The notes: a model not told the origin generated them from the letters alone. Positions 36,009 through 45,009 are shown, counted from the stretch's first letter. The stretch: DNA of 64,000 nucleotides from Amantichitinum ursilacus (GCF_001294205.1 NZ_LAQT01000010.1:248001-312000); one strand, 5' to 3'. A program made the numbers and translations.

Positions 36009-37757
36009 TCAGGCGACGAGGTCAGGTTGGCCCAGCAATTCGGCATCGCAGCGCGGGCAGAACTCGTGCTGGCCGCTTAAATAGCCATGCTTGGGACAGA
36101 TCGAAAACGTGGGAGAAATGGTGATATACGGCAGGCGGAATTGCGTGAGTGCGCGTTGTACCAACGCGCGGCAGGCATCGGCCGAAACCATCGCTTCATT
36201 CATATATAAATGCAGCACCGTGCCGCCGGTGTATTGGCGCTGCAGTTCTTCTTGTTGTTCCAGCGCGTGGAAGGGGTCATCGGTATAGCCCACCGGCAAT
36301 TGGGTGGAATTGGTGTAATACGGCTGCGACGGCGTACCCGCTTGCAAAATGCCGGGACAACAGCGTTGATCGGCTTTGGCAAAACGATACGTGGTGCCTT
36401 CAGCGGGCGTGGCCTCCAGGTTATATAAATGGCCGGTTTGCTCCTGAAATTGAGTAATGCGCGCACGGATATGCGTCATTAAACGCAAGGCCAAAGCTTT
36501 GCCGCTGGCGCTGGTGATATCGTCCGCGCCCGCGCTGAAATTGCGGATCATCTCGTTAACGCCATTCACGCCCACGGTGCTGAAATGATTGCGCAGGGTG
36601 CCCAGATAACGCTGCGTATACGGATACAAACCGCCATCCATAAAGCGCTGAATCAATTCGCGTTTGATTTCCAGACTGTCGCGCGCCAGATCCATCAGCG
36701 CATCAACGCGCGCCAGTAAACCGGCTTCGTCACCCTGATATTCAAAGCCCAGCCGTGCGCAATTCAGCGTTACCACGCCCAGACTGCCGGTTTGTTCGGC
36801 TGAGCCAAACAGCCCATTGCCGCGCTTGAGCAATTCACGCAAATCAAGCTGCAAACGGCAGCACATCGAACGCACCATGTGCGGTTCCAGATCGCTATTC
36901 AAAAAGTTCTGGAAGTAGGGCAAGCCATAGCGCGCCGTCATTTCAAACAAAGGACGGGTATTGGGATGGTCCCACGGAAAATCACGCGTGATGTTGTAAG
37001 TGGGAATTGGAAAGGTAAACACGCGCCCGCGCGCATCGCCTTCGGTCATCACCTCGATATAAGCGCGATTAAGCATATCCATTTCGGCCTGCAATTCACC
37101 ATAGGTAAACGGCATTTCCTGGCCACCCACATACGGAATCTGCTCGCGCAAATCCGCCGGGCAAATCCAGTCAAACGTCAGATTGGTAAACGGCGTTTGC
37201 GTGCCCCAGCGGCTGGGCACATTCAGATTAAAGATCAGTTCCTGAATGCATTGTTTGACCGCGTCATAACTGAGCTGATCCACCCGCACCAACGGCGCCA
37301 GATAGGTATCGAATGACGAAAACGCCTGCGCGCCCGCCCATTCGTTTTGCAGAGTGCCAAGAAAATTGACGATCTGCCCGATTGCACTGGAAAGATGTTT
37401 AGGCGGCCGCGCATCAATCTTGCCGGGCACGCCGTTAAAGCCTTCATGTAATAGCCGCCTTAAAGACCAACCGGCGCAATAGCCGCATAACATATCCAGA
37501 TCATGAATATGCATTGCACCACTGCGATGCGCCTCGCTAACCTCGGGCGGATAAACCGCATCCAGCCAGTAATTGGCGATGACCTTGCCGCTGGTGTTAA
37601 GAATCAGCCCGCCCAGGCTCCAGCCCTGATTGGCATTGGCGTTAACGCGCCAGTCGGAGCGATCAAGATATTCATTAAGCGTGGCTATGGGATCAACCAG
37701 CGTGGCGGCCGCGCTGCGCAAGGTAGGAAGCGGGGTGCGGCTAACAGGAGCAGACAT
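36009..37757 (-). CDS. nrdD: Anaerobic ribonucleoside-triphosphate reductase NrdD, catalytic chain without glycyl-radical tail
   Basis: Class III ribonucleotide reductase, 582 residues versus about 700 in E. coli. The ten-stranded barrel is present (GAMHIHDLDML, NVPSRWGTQTPFTNLTFDW, MVRSMCCRLQLDL with the likely thiyl cysteine, and STVGVNGVNEM). Two usual parts are missing: the N-terminal ATP-cone (the protein begins at SDWRVNANANQG after only about 33 residues) and the C-terminal RVxGY glycyl-radical segment. It ends with a zinc-ribbon-like CPKHG...CPRCD and stops. The next small gene supplies the radical segment. Controlled by two NrdR boxes and an FNR-type site upstream. Confidence 0.93.
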   Translation of the reverse strand: MSAPVSRTPLPTLRSAAATLVDPIATLNEYLDRSDWRVNANANQGWSLGGLILNTSGKVIANYWLDAVYPPEVSEAHRSGAMHIHDLDMLCGYCAGWSLRRLLHEGFNGVPGKIDARPPKHLSSAIGQIVNFLGTLQNEWAGAQAFSSFDTYLAPLVRVDQLSYDAVKQCIQELIFNLNVPSRWGTQTPFTNLTFDWICPADLREQIPYVGGQEMPFTYGELQAEMDMLNRAYIEVMTEGDARGRVFTFPIPTYNITRDFPWDHPNTRPLFEMTARYGLPYFQNFLNSDLEPHMVRSMCCRLQLDLRELLKRGNGLFGSAEQTGSLGVVTLNCARLGFEYQGDEAGLLARVDALMDLARDSLEIKRELIQRFMDGGLYPYTQRYLGTLRNHFSTVGVNGVNEMIRNFSAGADDITSASGKALALRLMTHIRARITQFQEQTGHLYNLEATPAEGTTYRFAKADQRCCPGILQAGTPSQPYYTNSTQLPVGYTDDPFHALEQQEELQRQYTGGTVLHLYMNEAMVSADACRALVQRALTQFRLPYITISPTFSICPKHGYLSGQHEFCPRCDAELLGQPDLVA

Positions 37758-37764
37758 CGGCGGG

Positions 37765-37811
37765 CCTCAAGATATGGTGTTTGTTTGGCTGACCGATACC
37801 ATATCTTGTGT
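37765..37811 (-). promoter_or_regulatory. Tandem NrdR boxes upstream of nrdD
   Basis: On the minus strand ACACAAGATATGGTAT (37811-37796) and ACACCATATCTTGAGG (37780-37765). Each closely fits the NrdR consensus acaCwAtATaTwGtgt. They are exactly 31 bases apart, three helical turns, as expected for paired NrdR boxes. They overlap the nrdD leader just before the ATG at 37757. Confidence 0.85.
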
Positions 37812-37844
37812 TTGAGGCGGACGAAACTCACAAGCCGCGCAAAC

Positions 37845-37858
37845 TTGATGTTCGTCAA
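37845..37858 (-). promoter_or_regulatory. FNR/ANR-type site upstream of nrdD
   Basis: TTGAT-GTTC-GTCAA, one base from the perfect palindrome TTGAT-N4-ATCAA. It lies about 90 bases before the nrdD ATG and upstream of the NrdR boxes, a good position for anaerobic activation. Beyond it, 37859-38622 holds no gene I can support: repeats of GAAATCCTA near 37870-37900, a short MTELIETTNTV reading frame at 38115-38080 with a fair ribosome binding site, and GC-rich hairpin-forming sequence to 38500. Confidence 0.65.
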
Positions 37859-38622
37859 ATTAAAGGTTGAAATCCTACAATCAAAGAATGAAATCCTAAA
37901 TAGCCAAAGGCTGAAATCGACGCATACGGCATTTGTAAAGGCCAAGTATTTAAGGAGCTAGACGTTTGCCTGCGGCCAGCTCGGCGACCTTCGGTGGCGC
38001 TGTGCGGCGCACGTTGTAAACGGAAGCCGTCAGAGGGCGCAACGGCACGTGGGTTATTTCAGCTGACTCAAGAGCCGCCTAGACAGTGTTGGTGGTTTCG
38101 ATCAATTCTGTCATATCTGTTTCCTCGCATTTTTGTTTGCCCATCTCTCCGCCGGAGCGATGATCACCTTTTCGGTGATTGCAATGAGCCCGGCCCCCTG
38201 GAAAGCGTAGCGTGGGCTTGACCCTCTGAGCGGTTCGGCTGCAATCACACTCCAGGCAAAGGTGCGGCTTCGGGAAAAGGAGAGAGGGAATCCCTGGTGA
38301 CGGACAAGGCTGGGCGAAGCCCCCTCCCATCACGGGGAGGGGAAGGGTGGGAAGCTTTTGTTGGTGGGGCTAACCACCGGCCGGATAAATGTCCGCCTTG
38401 CACTGCAGCGGGCCGGCGCTAGCCTAGTGCGATGACGATTCCCCGGCGGTAGCAGGGCAACGAACCCGCATAACCCAGCCACGCGGGATCGGCCGCTAAC
38501 TTTGCAATCGAGCGAAACCCCGCTTTTGCAGGTGGATGCCCGCCGTCCCGGCTGCTACGTCGGCGACCAGCTCGTCGCCCTGATCCCGGCCGCGTCCGGT
38601 CTCCGGACGTCGTCGCAAGGGG

Positions 38623-39103
38623 TCAGCGGGGTGGCAGTACCAGCCGGTAACTGAGCCGATCCGCAACCCTATGCGCCCCCAAGGCCTGACAAAACGCAAT
38701 GCCGCGGATTGAACGCCTTGACGGGCCAATCCACGCGGCAACAACCATGATCGGCGGCGTATTGCGTAACCCAGCTCATCAAGGCGTGGCCGACGCCGCG
38801 GCCGCGCTGATCGCTGCGCACGTACAGTTCTTTCAGTTGCAGCTGGCGGCTTTGGCCGGGCGAGGATTCTACGAGTGACCAAGTCAGCGCCACTGCAGCA
38901 AAACCCAGCACATGGTCCGCCTCGTCAATGGCGACGACCAGCCGCAATGGAGAATCGGGAGCCCGCAGATTGTCGCGCAAATGCGTTTGCACGCTTGATC
39001 GTTCAGGCAGCGCGCCTTGGTGGTAATGACCATGCAATTCGCAGAGCGCGTCAACCAACGATTCTTGCGGTCCGGTTGAAAACAGAAACACTTGCATAGG
39101 CAT
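38623..39103 (-). pseudogene. GNAT acetyltransferase with a frameshift
   Basis: N-terminal 134 codons read as a GNAT N-acetyltransferase: VDALCELHGHYHQGALPERSS, LKELYVRSDQRGRGVGHALM (acetyl-CoA loop R-x-x-G-x-G/A), and KAFNPR. At about 38700 the frame breaks: reading on in the other frame gives GIAFCQALGAHRVADRLSYR, then LVLPPR and a stop at 38623, the expected end of this family. So two bases appear to be missing (or one gained). A sequencing error would give the same picture. Confidence 0.75.
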
Positions 39104-39440
39104 CGAATAGCTCGAGTGGGTAATGCATTAAGAGTGGGGGACGGGCGCACATGACTCCGACGTATTCAAGCGGACAGCTGCGCTTGCGGCAACGGTCTGA
39201 ACCGGAATAGAACTGCGCTCGCTGCAGCCGGTCTCGTCCGAAAATGGGAAGAGGCTGACCTCAAAGTGTAGCAAGAGAGCCAGGAGTCGCCCCGCGCCGA
39301 GCAAAACGGCAAGCGCATTGTGGCCGCATGCGTGCGATAAATCCGGCAGCGATAATGCGTATCATCGTTGCGCGGCCGAAGGGATGAGATCCCGAAAAAA
39401 CGGCTAGCGACCGAGGTTGTGCTTACCAGGGAGCTTGTTT

Positions 39441-39889
39441 TTGGATATCAGGAAACCCGGGAACTGCCTGGCCGCCCTCGCCGTGTTGATTTCGTTGTGT
39501 GGAGTAGTCATCCATGTCGGTGCAATTTTCGCGGGATTGCCGTGACTCCGGTTTTTCAATGCGCCGCAAAAAATGATCGCTTCATATGAAGCGGGAACCC
39601 GGCTTGCGACAGCAAGCTGCCTCCTGATCGCTGGATTAATGGGCATTTGTGCCTACTACGCTGCATCCGCGCCTGGAATCGTTCGGCGCGCCCTGTGCTG
39701 CAGCAATCGGGATTGCTGGTAATAGCGACCGTATGTGTCATTCGCACCGCTCTTCTACCCGTTCTGGTGACCAGACACCCGGAATTAAGAAATACTATCG
39801 AGATTGTGGCTGCGATTATCTGGGGTAGCGCGGGAGTGGGCTTTATAGCGGGTTTTTTCATAGCTTATGATAGTCGGCGCGGTCACTGA
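39441..39889 (+). pseudogene. Small membrane protein gene, broken
   Basis: From a TTG at 39441 (AGGGAG upstream) the frame reads NCLAALAVLISLCGVVIHVG, then AIFAGLP, a TGA stop, then FFNAPQKMIASYEAGTRLAT and ICAYYAASAPGIVRRAL. It then continues in another frame as LLVIATVCVIRTALLPVLV, TRHPELRNTIEIVAAIIWG, and AGVGFIAGFFIAYDSRRGH to the stop at 39889. This is one four-helix membrane protein interrupted by a nonsense codon and a frameshift. Its last 110 bases recur inverted at 55752-55862. The stretch 39104-39440 before it shows nothing I can name. Confidence 0.7.
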
Positions 39890-40200
39890 CCTGGATGCAC
39901 AGATCGCCAGAAATCCGGTTTGAGGTGTTTCGCTCATACCCAATTTACATCGATCCATGCCACGGCTGCCGCAGGCGCTCTTGCAAGCGCGATCCCTCTC
40001 TTGGCCAGTCGCCGTGACAATTGATTACGCGTGTTGCTCCACCGCATCCACCCGACGTTTGTGGCTAACTGTAATCGTCGTCCGACCCCCCTCTTTGCCC
40101 GTTTCATTCAGGCTGACGGCGATGCGGCTGCCTTTGTATCCAGTGTCTCTATAGCTTTTTCCATAGTCATTCCGCAATCACCCATTGTCACGAACGACAC
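39775..40200. repeat. Inverted duplication flanking the island, left arm
   Basis: About 425 bases matching 55436-55862 in reverse orientation, by my reading at roughly four bases in five. For example, CGTTCGTGACAATGGG, GATTGCGGAATGACT and GCGCTTGCAAGAGCGC occur in both. It contains the 3' part of the broken membrane gene and the broken copy of the 79-residue gene. Confidence 0.8.
39934..40170 (-). pseudogene. Broken copy of the 79-residue conserved protein
   Basis: Begins MTMEKAIETLDTKAA and hits a stop 21 codons in. Compared with the intact copy at 55468, one A is missing (CTGGATAC against CTGGAATAC), shifting the frame. The shifted remainder still reads LAKRGIALARAPAAAVAWID, then VNWV and a stop, matching the end of the intact copy. 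Confidence 0.8.
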
Positions 40201-40331
40201 GAGGTCGCGCGTTGACCTACTGTTTGGAGGCGCTGCGACCAAGGGACGTTTGCCGTTCGGAAACTGGACCGATTGAGGCGGTATAGTTGTAATTAGGATA
40301 GATTGTAAAGCAAGCATGTCCATCTTGAGGG

Positions 40332-41177
40332 TTATCCCAAGGTGGCCTCAGCGGAACTCACGCAGTTCGCAATCAACGTGCTGATGGTCATCGGCCCGAC
40401 ACCACCAGGTACTGGCGTATATGCGGCCACGCGGGATGCCAAGGGTTTCAGTTCAATATCCCCAACGCCGTCAGGGTGATAACCGGCATCAACTACGACT
40501 GCGCCATCTTTAATCCACTTGGCCTTGATGAAGGCAGGTTTACCCACGGCGCCCACTACCACGTCAGCCTGTCTGACCAAGTCTGGCAAATTCGCGGTAT
40601 GGGAGTGGCAGATGGTCACTGTACAGTCGGCGTTCAACAGCATCATTGCCATGGGTTTACCCAAAATAGGGCTCCGGCCCACGACCACCGCATGCTTACC
40701 ACGCAGTTCAATCCCGTAGGCAGACAATAGTTGCATGATGCCTCCCGGCGTTGCGCTACTGTATGCGCATTCACCCATCGTCATCCGGCCAAATCCGAGG
40801 CAGGTTACACCGTCGACATCTTTGTTTCGGGCTATGGCATCAAAGCAGAGGCGCTCGTCAACATGTTTTGGCACAGGGTGTTGCAACAAGATGCCATGCA
40901 CATCCGGATTGCCATTGAGCGAATGGATTTGGTCGAGCAAATCTTCCGTAGTCGTCGATGCAGGCAGCTCAATCCGGAGAGAATCCATCCCCACGCGCGC
41001 GCATGCATTGGCTTTCATCTTGACGTAGGTCGCGGATGCAGGGTCATCGCCCACCAGGATTGTCGCTAGAATCGGGATCCGACCGCCTGTTACTCTTTTA
41101 AAATTTGCAACCCGCGCGCCCAAGTCGAGCTCGCGCTGTATTGCAGTGGCTTTGCCATCCAGTACAACTACAGTCAT
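40332..41177 (-). CDS. folD: Bifunctional methylenetetrahydrofolate dehydrogenase/cyclohydrolase FolD
   Basis: 281 residues from ATG 41177. One-carbon metabolism: 5,10-methylene-THF to 10-formyl-THF. Seen: [30 protein letters not shown] (catalytic Lys in YVKMK), [34 protein letters not shown] (NADP loop), and [12 protein letters not shown]. All key residues look intact. Its place inside an accessory region next to pseudogenes suggests a second, acquired copy, but whether another folD exists in the genome cannot be seen. The bases 41178-41447 upstream hold no gene. Confidence 0.93.
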   Translation of the reverse strand: MTVVVLDGKATAIQRELDLGARVANFKRVTGGRIPILATILVGDDPASATYVKMKANACARVGMDSLRIELPASTTTEDLLDQIHSLNGNPDVHGILLQHPVPKHVDERLCFDAIARNKDVDGVTCLGFGRMTMGECAYSSATPGGIMQLLSAYGIELRGKHAVVVGRSPILGKPMAMMLLNADCTVTICHSHTANLPDLVRQADVVVGAVGKPAFIKAKWIKDGAVVVDAGYHPDGVGDIELKPLASRVAAYTPVPGGVGPMTISTLIANCVSSAEATLG

Positions 41178-41447
41178 GATCGGCCCCGTGTAAAGATCGT
41201 GGATTATTGCACATCGCCTGAATTCGAGAGGTACCAAGGGAGCCAGGAAGACTATGACTGGCACTGTTCAACGCTTGCTAGCAGTTTCAAGGCGAGAATC
41301 GGGCCCACGACGTCGATTGCACCGAGCAGACCTTCCGCACATTCGCAATATTTAGTGCAATAAGATCTGGGAAATCCGGTGATCTTGCTTTTGATGGAAA
41401 TCTTGTTCGTCATGGAAAACGCCTGCTGCGTGTGGCAACTTCGCACG

Positions 41448-41954
41448 CTAAGCACCTGTCGAGCAACGTTTCCATGTTTTATTGGCATCCATCCATGCCA
41501 GCCAGCCAGCCCGGTGCGCTCTTGCGTCATAGAGCGCATGGTGCCAAGGGCTATCCTTGGAGTGGTAGGCGGCGACCGCTTTATCAAAAATACCTGAATC
41601 GATCATTGGCCTCAGATCTAACCAGCCAACAAAATTAACTGGCCATTCACCTTCGAATGTATCAGCCAGCAGATCTCGGTCATGCTGGGAGTCACAAGCG
41701 AGAGTTACGCTTCTCGGAAGTGTGGCAAACCAAGCACGTAGTCTCGTCTGTATATCAGCTTCCCGAGTGATCGCGTTCGGCAGGAGACCTAAATGCCTCC
41801 ATACCTCCGCCTGCACAAACGAGTTACAGATTGCCCGGTCAAAATCCTGAACTTCAAGATAAAGCTCATGTTGGCCGTCCTCACTTACCAGTCCAATGCT
41901 GATCAACTGACTGTCACTGAAGTCTGTGAATTCGGTATCGAGAAAGACCAGCAT
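41448..41954 (-). CDS. DnaQ-like 3'-5' exonuclease
   Basis: 168 residues from ATG 41954. RNase H-fold exonuclease: MLVFLDTEFTDF with the DxE of motif I, LACDSQHDRDLL (motif II Asp), and HHALYDARAHRAGWLAW (motif III H-x4-D). This set fits the Rv2179c-like / DUF5051 small exoribonuclease group. The upstream HTH gene ends 34 bases before it, so the two form an operon. Confidence 0.8.
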   Translation of the reverse strand: MLVFLDTEFTDFSDSQLISIGLVSEDGQHELYLEVQDFDRAICNSFVQAEVWRHLGLLPNAITREADIQTRLRAWFATLPRSVTLACDSQHDRDLLADTFEGEWPVNFVGWLDLRPMIDSGIFDKAVAAYHSKDSPWHHALYDARAHRAGWLAWMDANKTWKRCSTGA

Positions 41955-41988
41955 ACGAGAGCCTTGGTAAACGACGTTAGCAGATCCG

Positions 41989-42231
41989 TCAGTTCTTTCC
42001 GCGCCACTCAAAGGCCCGAAGAAATTCGACCGGAGATAACGCTAGCGAATGTAACCAGTCATCCAGTTCAACCAAGTCGAGGCGTCTATCAAGTCCTTCC
42101 ACTTTTGCGACGTATGACTGGGGCCTTCCCAAACGCCGCGCCAGTTCCACTTGAGTCACCCCGGCGGCTAGGCGAGCGTCTACCAGCTTGCGGATGAATG
42201 AGACGTAGCGGGGATCATGGATGGATTTCAC
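41989..42231 (-). CDS. Xre-family HTH regulator
   Basis: 80 residues, almost entirely one helix-turn-helix domain: FIRKLVDARLAAGVTQVELARRLGRPQSYVAKVEG. Likely autoregulator and regulator of the exonuclease gene behind it. A palindrome just upstream is a candidate operator. Confidence 0.88.
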   Translation of the reverse strand: MKSIHDPRYVSFIRKLVDARLAAGVTQVELARRLGRPQSYVAKVEGLDRRLDLVELDDWLHSLALSPVEFLRAFEWRGKN

Positions 42232-42253
42232 TCCACCATAGAATCACCGGCCC

Positions 42254-42280
42254 AATATTATCCCAAAACAGGATATTATT
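42254..42280. promoter_or_regulatory. Candidate operator between the Xre gene and the membrane-protein gene
   Basis: TATCC-CAAAACA-GGATA with looser AT-rich flanks (AATAT / TTATT). It sits 23 bases before the Xre ATG and 33 bases before the divergent gene at 42313, so it could serve both. Confidence 0.45.
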
Positions 42281-42312
42281 GAGCCAGCTTCGCTTTTTTT
42301 ATTGAGGACAAA

Positions 42313-42630
42313 ATGGCTTTTCATCGTGTGGGTCGGTCGTATCTGTCCGACGCCGAAATGCATGCGCGCACGGCTCACTGGTTAGACATATTGGTGCCCG
42401 GACTTATATGCGCTGTGGGTGTCTATTTTCTGGATAGCTGGCTATCGAGGGCGGCTTTTTTTGTGCAACACACGACGACAACCAAGCTGATCGAAGTGTC
42501 TGTTGGACTCATCATGTTCTCGGCGGGTTACGTCTACCGCAAGTACATTGTTGCTCTGGGCTTTCTGATTTTTGTCCTTGCCGCGCTTATCGCGGTAGGG
42601 AGTGGGATTTGGCACTGGTTGCTGAAATGA
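42313..42630 (+). CDS. Small three-helix membrane protein
   Basis: 105 residues with hydrophobic segments at about 25-43, 62-76 and 80-100, and a short charged N-terminus. Start at ATG 42313 with GAGGAC about 6 bases upstream. No family recognised. Divergent from the Xre/exonuclease pair. Confidence 0.6.
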   Translation: MAFHRVGRSYLSDAEMHARTAHWLDILVPGLICAVGVYFLDSWLSRAAFFVQHTTTTKLIEVSVGLIMFSAGYVYRKYIVALGFLIFVLAALIAVGSGIWHWLLK

Positions 42631-42841
42631 GCGAGGTGGTTGCGCGGCTGACCGGCATCTGAGCGTGTGGCGGAAGTTTCTTCCTGGTAGCTGCCGACAT
42701 AATTATGGTGCCTGGGGCTGGCACAACAGGTGTACTTTTCTGAGATACGCGGCATCATGGTGCGGGACGCCTTCAAAATCAAAAAACAGGATAATTTCGG
42801 CATCATCGCCAGCACGAGCCCGTAATTGGCATTGCCGCCAC

Positions 42842-44887
42842 CTAAAAACGCACGTATTCCGTGTAACGTTCCCTGAGCGCATTTGTGTCAGCAAGTTTAG
42901 CCAGCGGCTCAAAGGCTTCAAGCAATAGCGAAATGGTTTGCGCCGGCAGGCCCTCTGTACTATCCCCGATCAGCTCCAGAATTCCGCGCAAAATGTGGTC
43001 CATGGCTCCAGGATTGGTATGTGTTTGTTCATCCTCAATCCGTTTGTTCAGCGCATTGGCTAGTTCTTGGTGGCTGCTAATTCGTTCCTCCAGACAAAGG
43101 TTAGCCGCTGCATACCTGACATAACCCCGCTCAGCTTTGGTCAGAGCGACCGCGGCTCGATAGAGGTTGGTTACCCAAACAGGCTGGATATAGGCCACGG
43201 GGTCGCGTAGTTCGCATGAGAAAAAGAACTGCAGCGCGGTTGCAGCGGCCAATGGTTCCGCAGTCCAGTCTGCGCCATCCAGCAGGGGCGTGCGGCTTGC
43301 AGCGCGAATGTCAAACATCGAATCCAGCTGCCTCGCAGTTTCTGCAAGTCGGCGTTTTTGGAATAGTCGTGAGAGCGGGGAACTGAATTTCTTTTTTAAG
43401 AGCCAGCGCTTAGCTGCAGGGGCCAGTTCTTCCTGAAACCAGCGTAAAGCCTGTTCGCAAGTCCACCAATTGTTCGATTCATTTTCTCTACCCCGTGCGT
43501 CATTTTCAGGAGACCAGAGGATTGCTACTTCGCGATCACCGGTGAGACCATTTATTTTCATGCCTGAGAATATGCCATACCATTCACGGCTTCCTTGTTC
43601 GCCGTTCTTTCTGCTGCAGGGCATGAGTGAAGAAAGGTGGCATTCAAAGATATGCCATGAACTATCACCTTTTTCCATCTGATGTTCTTGCGCAAATCGA
43701 AGCAGCCACTCCCAGGCCGTAGACTGCATCGTCGCGAGAATGACCCGCTGCCCGACATGTTGAGTGACTGGAAAATTTTTGCAGCCCCAACGCCGCTCAA
43801 TCCCCGCCAAAGCTTGGCGGATCTCTCCCGATAGATAGTCGGCTGCATTTGCCAGTTCTCTGACAGCGTCTGCAGGAAGCGAAAATCGGCAGTTTGGAAA
43901 GTCTATGAGATGGCGACCTTCATTCCTGCGCACGTCCCCTTTCACGATGAAGCCTCTGTATCGGCCATCCAGTGGGGCTCCCTCAGCGAAAAGAAAGTTC
44001 TTTAACAGCCAGGTATGGGACAGCACTGTCGTAAAGCCAGCCAGGTCGTGCTTCTTCCAGTCGAGAACGACGGACACAAAGACGTTGCTGGTATTAGGCA
44101 TCCGTACGCTCAGCGTAAACCAAGGTCCTTTGAACGACCAAAATTCTCGACCCTTGCAAACGGTTCTGATTTCGCCATCAATGTAAAAATCAGCATTTTG
44201 TGTCCGGTCGTTAACCTCGATTGGAGGACCAAGTAGGTGGGCCCGGGCTTCTTCAGCAATCATCGCATCCGGATGGCTTAACAGCTTATCTAGTTTGTGG
44301 TAGAAGCCAACCCGCTTCATCCAGATATTGCCAAAGGTAGCGATATCAAAAGCCGGAAAGAATTTGGACAGGACGTCTGGGTGTTCTTGAAGGCGCTCTG
44401 TGAGGTGTTCCGCCGTCCATAACTCGCTTTCAATCCCCTGTTCTTTCAGACGAGCTTGCTGCTCTATCCACCTTAACCCCAAGTTCCCGCTGATCTTGTG
44501 CTGAGCCATGATGATGACAAACATGTAGGTCTTGCTGGCCCAATCGCTCCTCAGAAAAGCGCTAACTGCATCACGGAGGCGTTTGGGGGTGAAGTCTCTC
44601 CAACACTTGCATTCAAACACGATCAGCTTGCCAGGACGGAGCGCGCTCTGGCCAAAAAGATCGATCCCATATTGCTTAACCCCCTTTTTTCCCAACCGGG
44701 TGCATCCCAACAGTCGGTACTCCTTCTGCAAAATCCACCAACACATTTGCTCAAATGTATGGGAGTGCATGTCTTCGTACAGAGGAACAACCGCATTCAG
44801 GGGAGGGGTCGATGTATATGGCGCGATTTCGGCATCGGCCTGCAAATGTGCAGGCCAGTTTTGGGGAAATTGTTCGTCGTACGACAT
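42842..44887 (-). CDS. Large protein with N-terminal PD-(D/E)XK (Mrr-like) nuclease domain
   Basis: 681 residues. N-terminal about 35-135 reads as a restriction-endonuclease-like fold: FEQMCWWILQKEYRLLG, KGVKQYGIDLFGQS (motif Asp), and LIVFECKCWRDFTPKRL (the E-x-K core). The remaining 540 residues show no domain I can name. They have a beta-rich middle (SVRMPNTSNVFVSVVLDWKKH) and an alpha-helical C-terminal third. A nuclease fused to a large unknown region, alone in a transposon-rich island, fits a phage- or plasmid-defence gene or a modified-DNA nuclease, but the target is unknown. The region 42631-42841 downstream is empty. Confidence 0.7.
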   Translation of the reverse strand: MSYDEQFPQNWPAHLQADAEIAPYTSTPPLNAVVPLYEDMHSHTFEQMCWWILQKEYRLLGCTRLGKKGVKQYGIDLFGQSALRPGKLIVFECKCWRDFTPKRLRDAVSAFLRSDWASKTYMFVIIMAQHKISGNLGLRWIEQQARLKEQGIESELWTAEHLTERLQEHPDVLSKFFPAFDIATFGNIWMKRVGFYHKLDKLLSHPDAMIAEEARAHLLGPPIEVNDRTQNADFYIDGEIRTVCKGREFWSFKGPWFTLSVRMPNTSNVFVSVVLDWKKHDLAGFTTVLSHTWLLKNFLFAEGAPLDGRYRGFIVKGDVRRNEGRHLIDFPNCRFSLPADAVRELANAADYLSGEIRQALAGIERRWGCKNFPVTQHVGQRVILATMQSTAWEWLLRFAQEHQMEKGDSSWHIFECHLSSLMPCSRKNGEQGSREWYGIFSGMKINGLTGDREVAILWSPENDARGRENESNNWWTCEQALRWFQEELAPAAKRWLLKKKFSSPLSRLFQKRRLAETARQLDSMFDIRAASRTPLLDGADWTAEPLAAATALQFFFSCELRDPVAYIQPVWVTNLYRAAVALTKAERGYVRYAAANLCLEERISSHQELANALNKRIEDEQTHTNPGAMDHILRGILELIGDSTEGLPAQTISLLLEAFEPLAKLADTNALRERYTEYVRF

Positions 44888-45009
44888 TCGGGGGCTCGTT
44901 GTGGAGGTGACCGGAAGAGCGCTTATCGTTGCTTGGAATGAAGATCTCTTGAAGATCGAATGTTGTTTGTTGGACAGTGCACTGATATTTGCGCTACCCG
45001 AAAGAGGGT

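Noticed and set aside
38079-38333. 84-codon minus-strand frame upstream of nrdD
   Set aside because: Pro/Cys/Arg-rich composition, no family, runs through hairpin-forming repeats. Only its last 11 codons have a ribosome site, noted in the regulatory entry.
37859-38622. Cobalamin or other riboswitch upstream of the nrd genes
   Set aside because: The GC-rich hairpin region lacks the conserved boxes of cobalamin riboswitches, and the class III reductase does not use cobalamin. It also lies beyond the FNR and NrdR sites.
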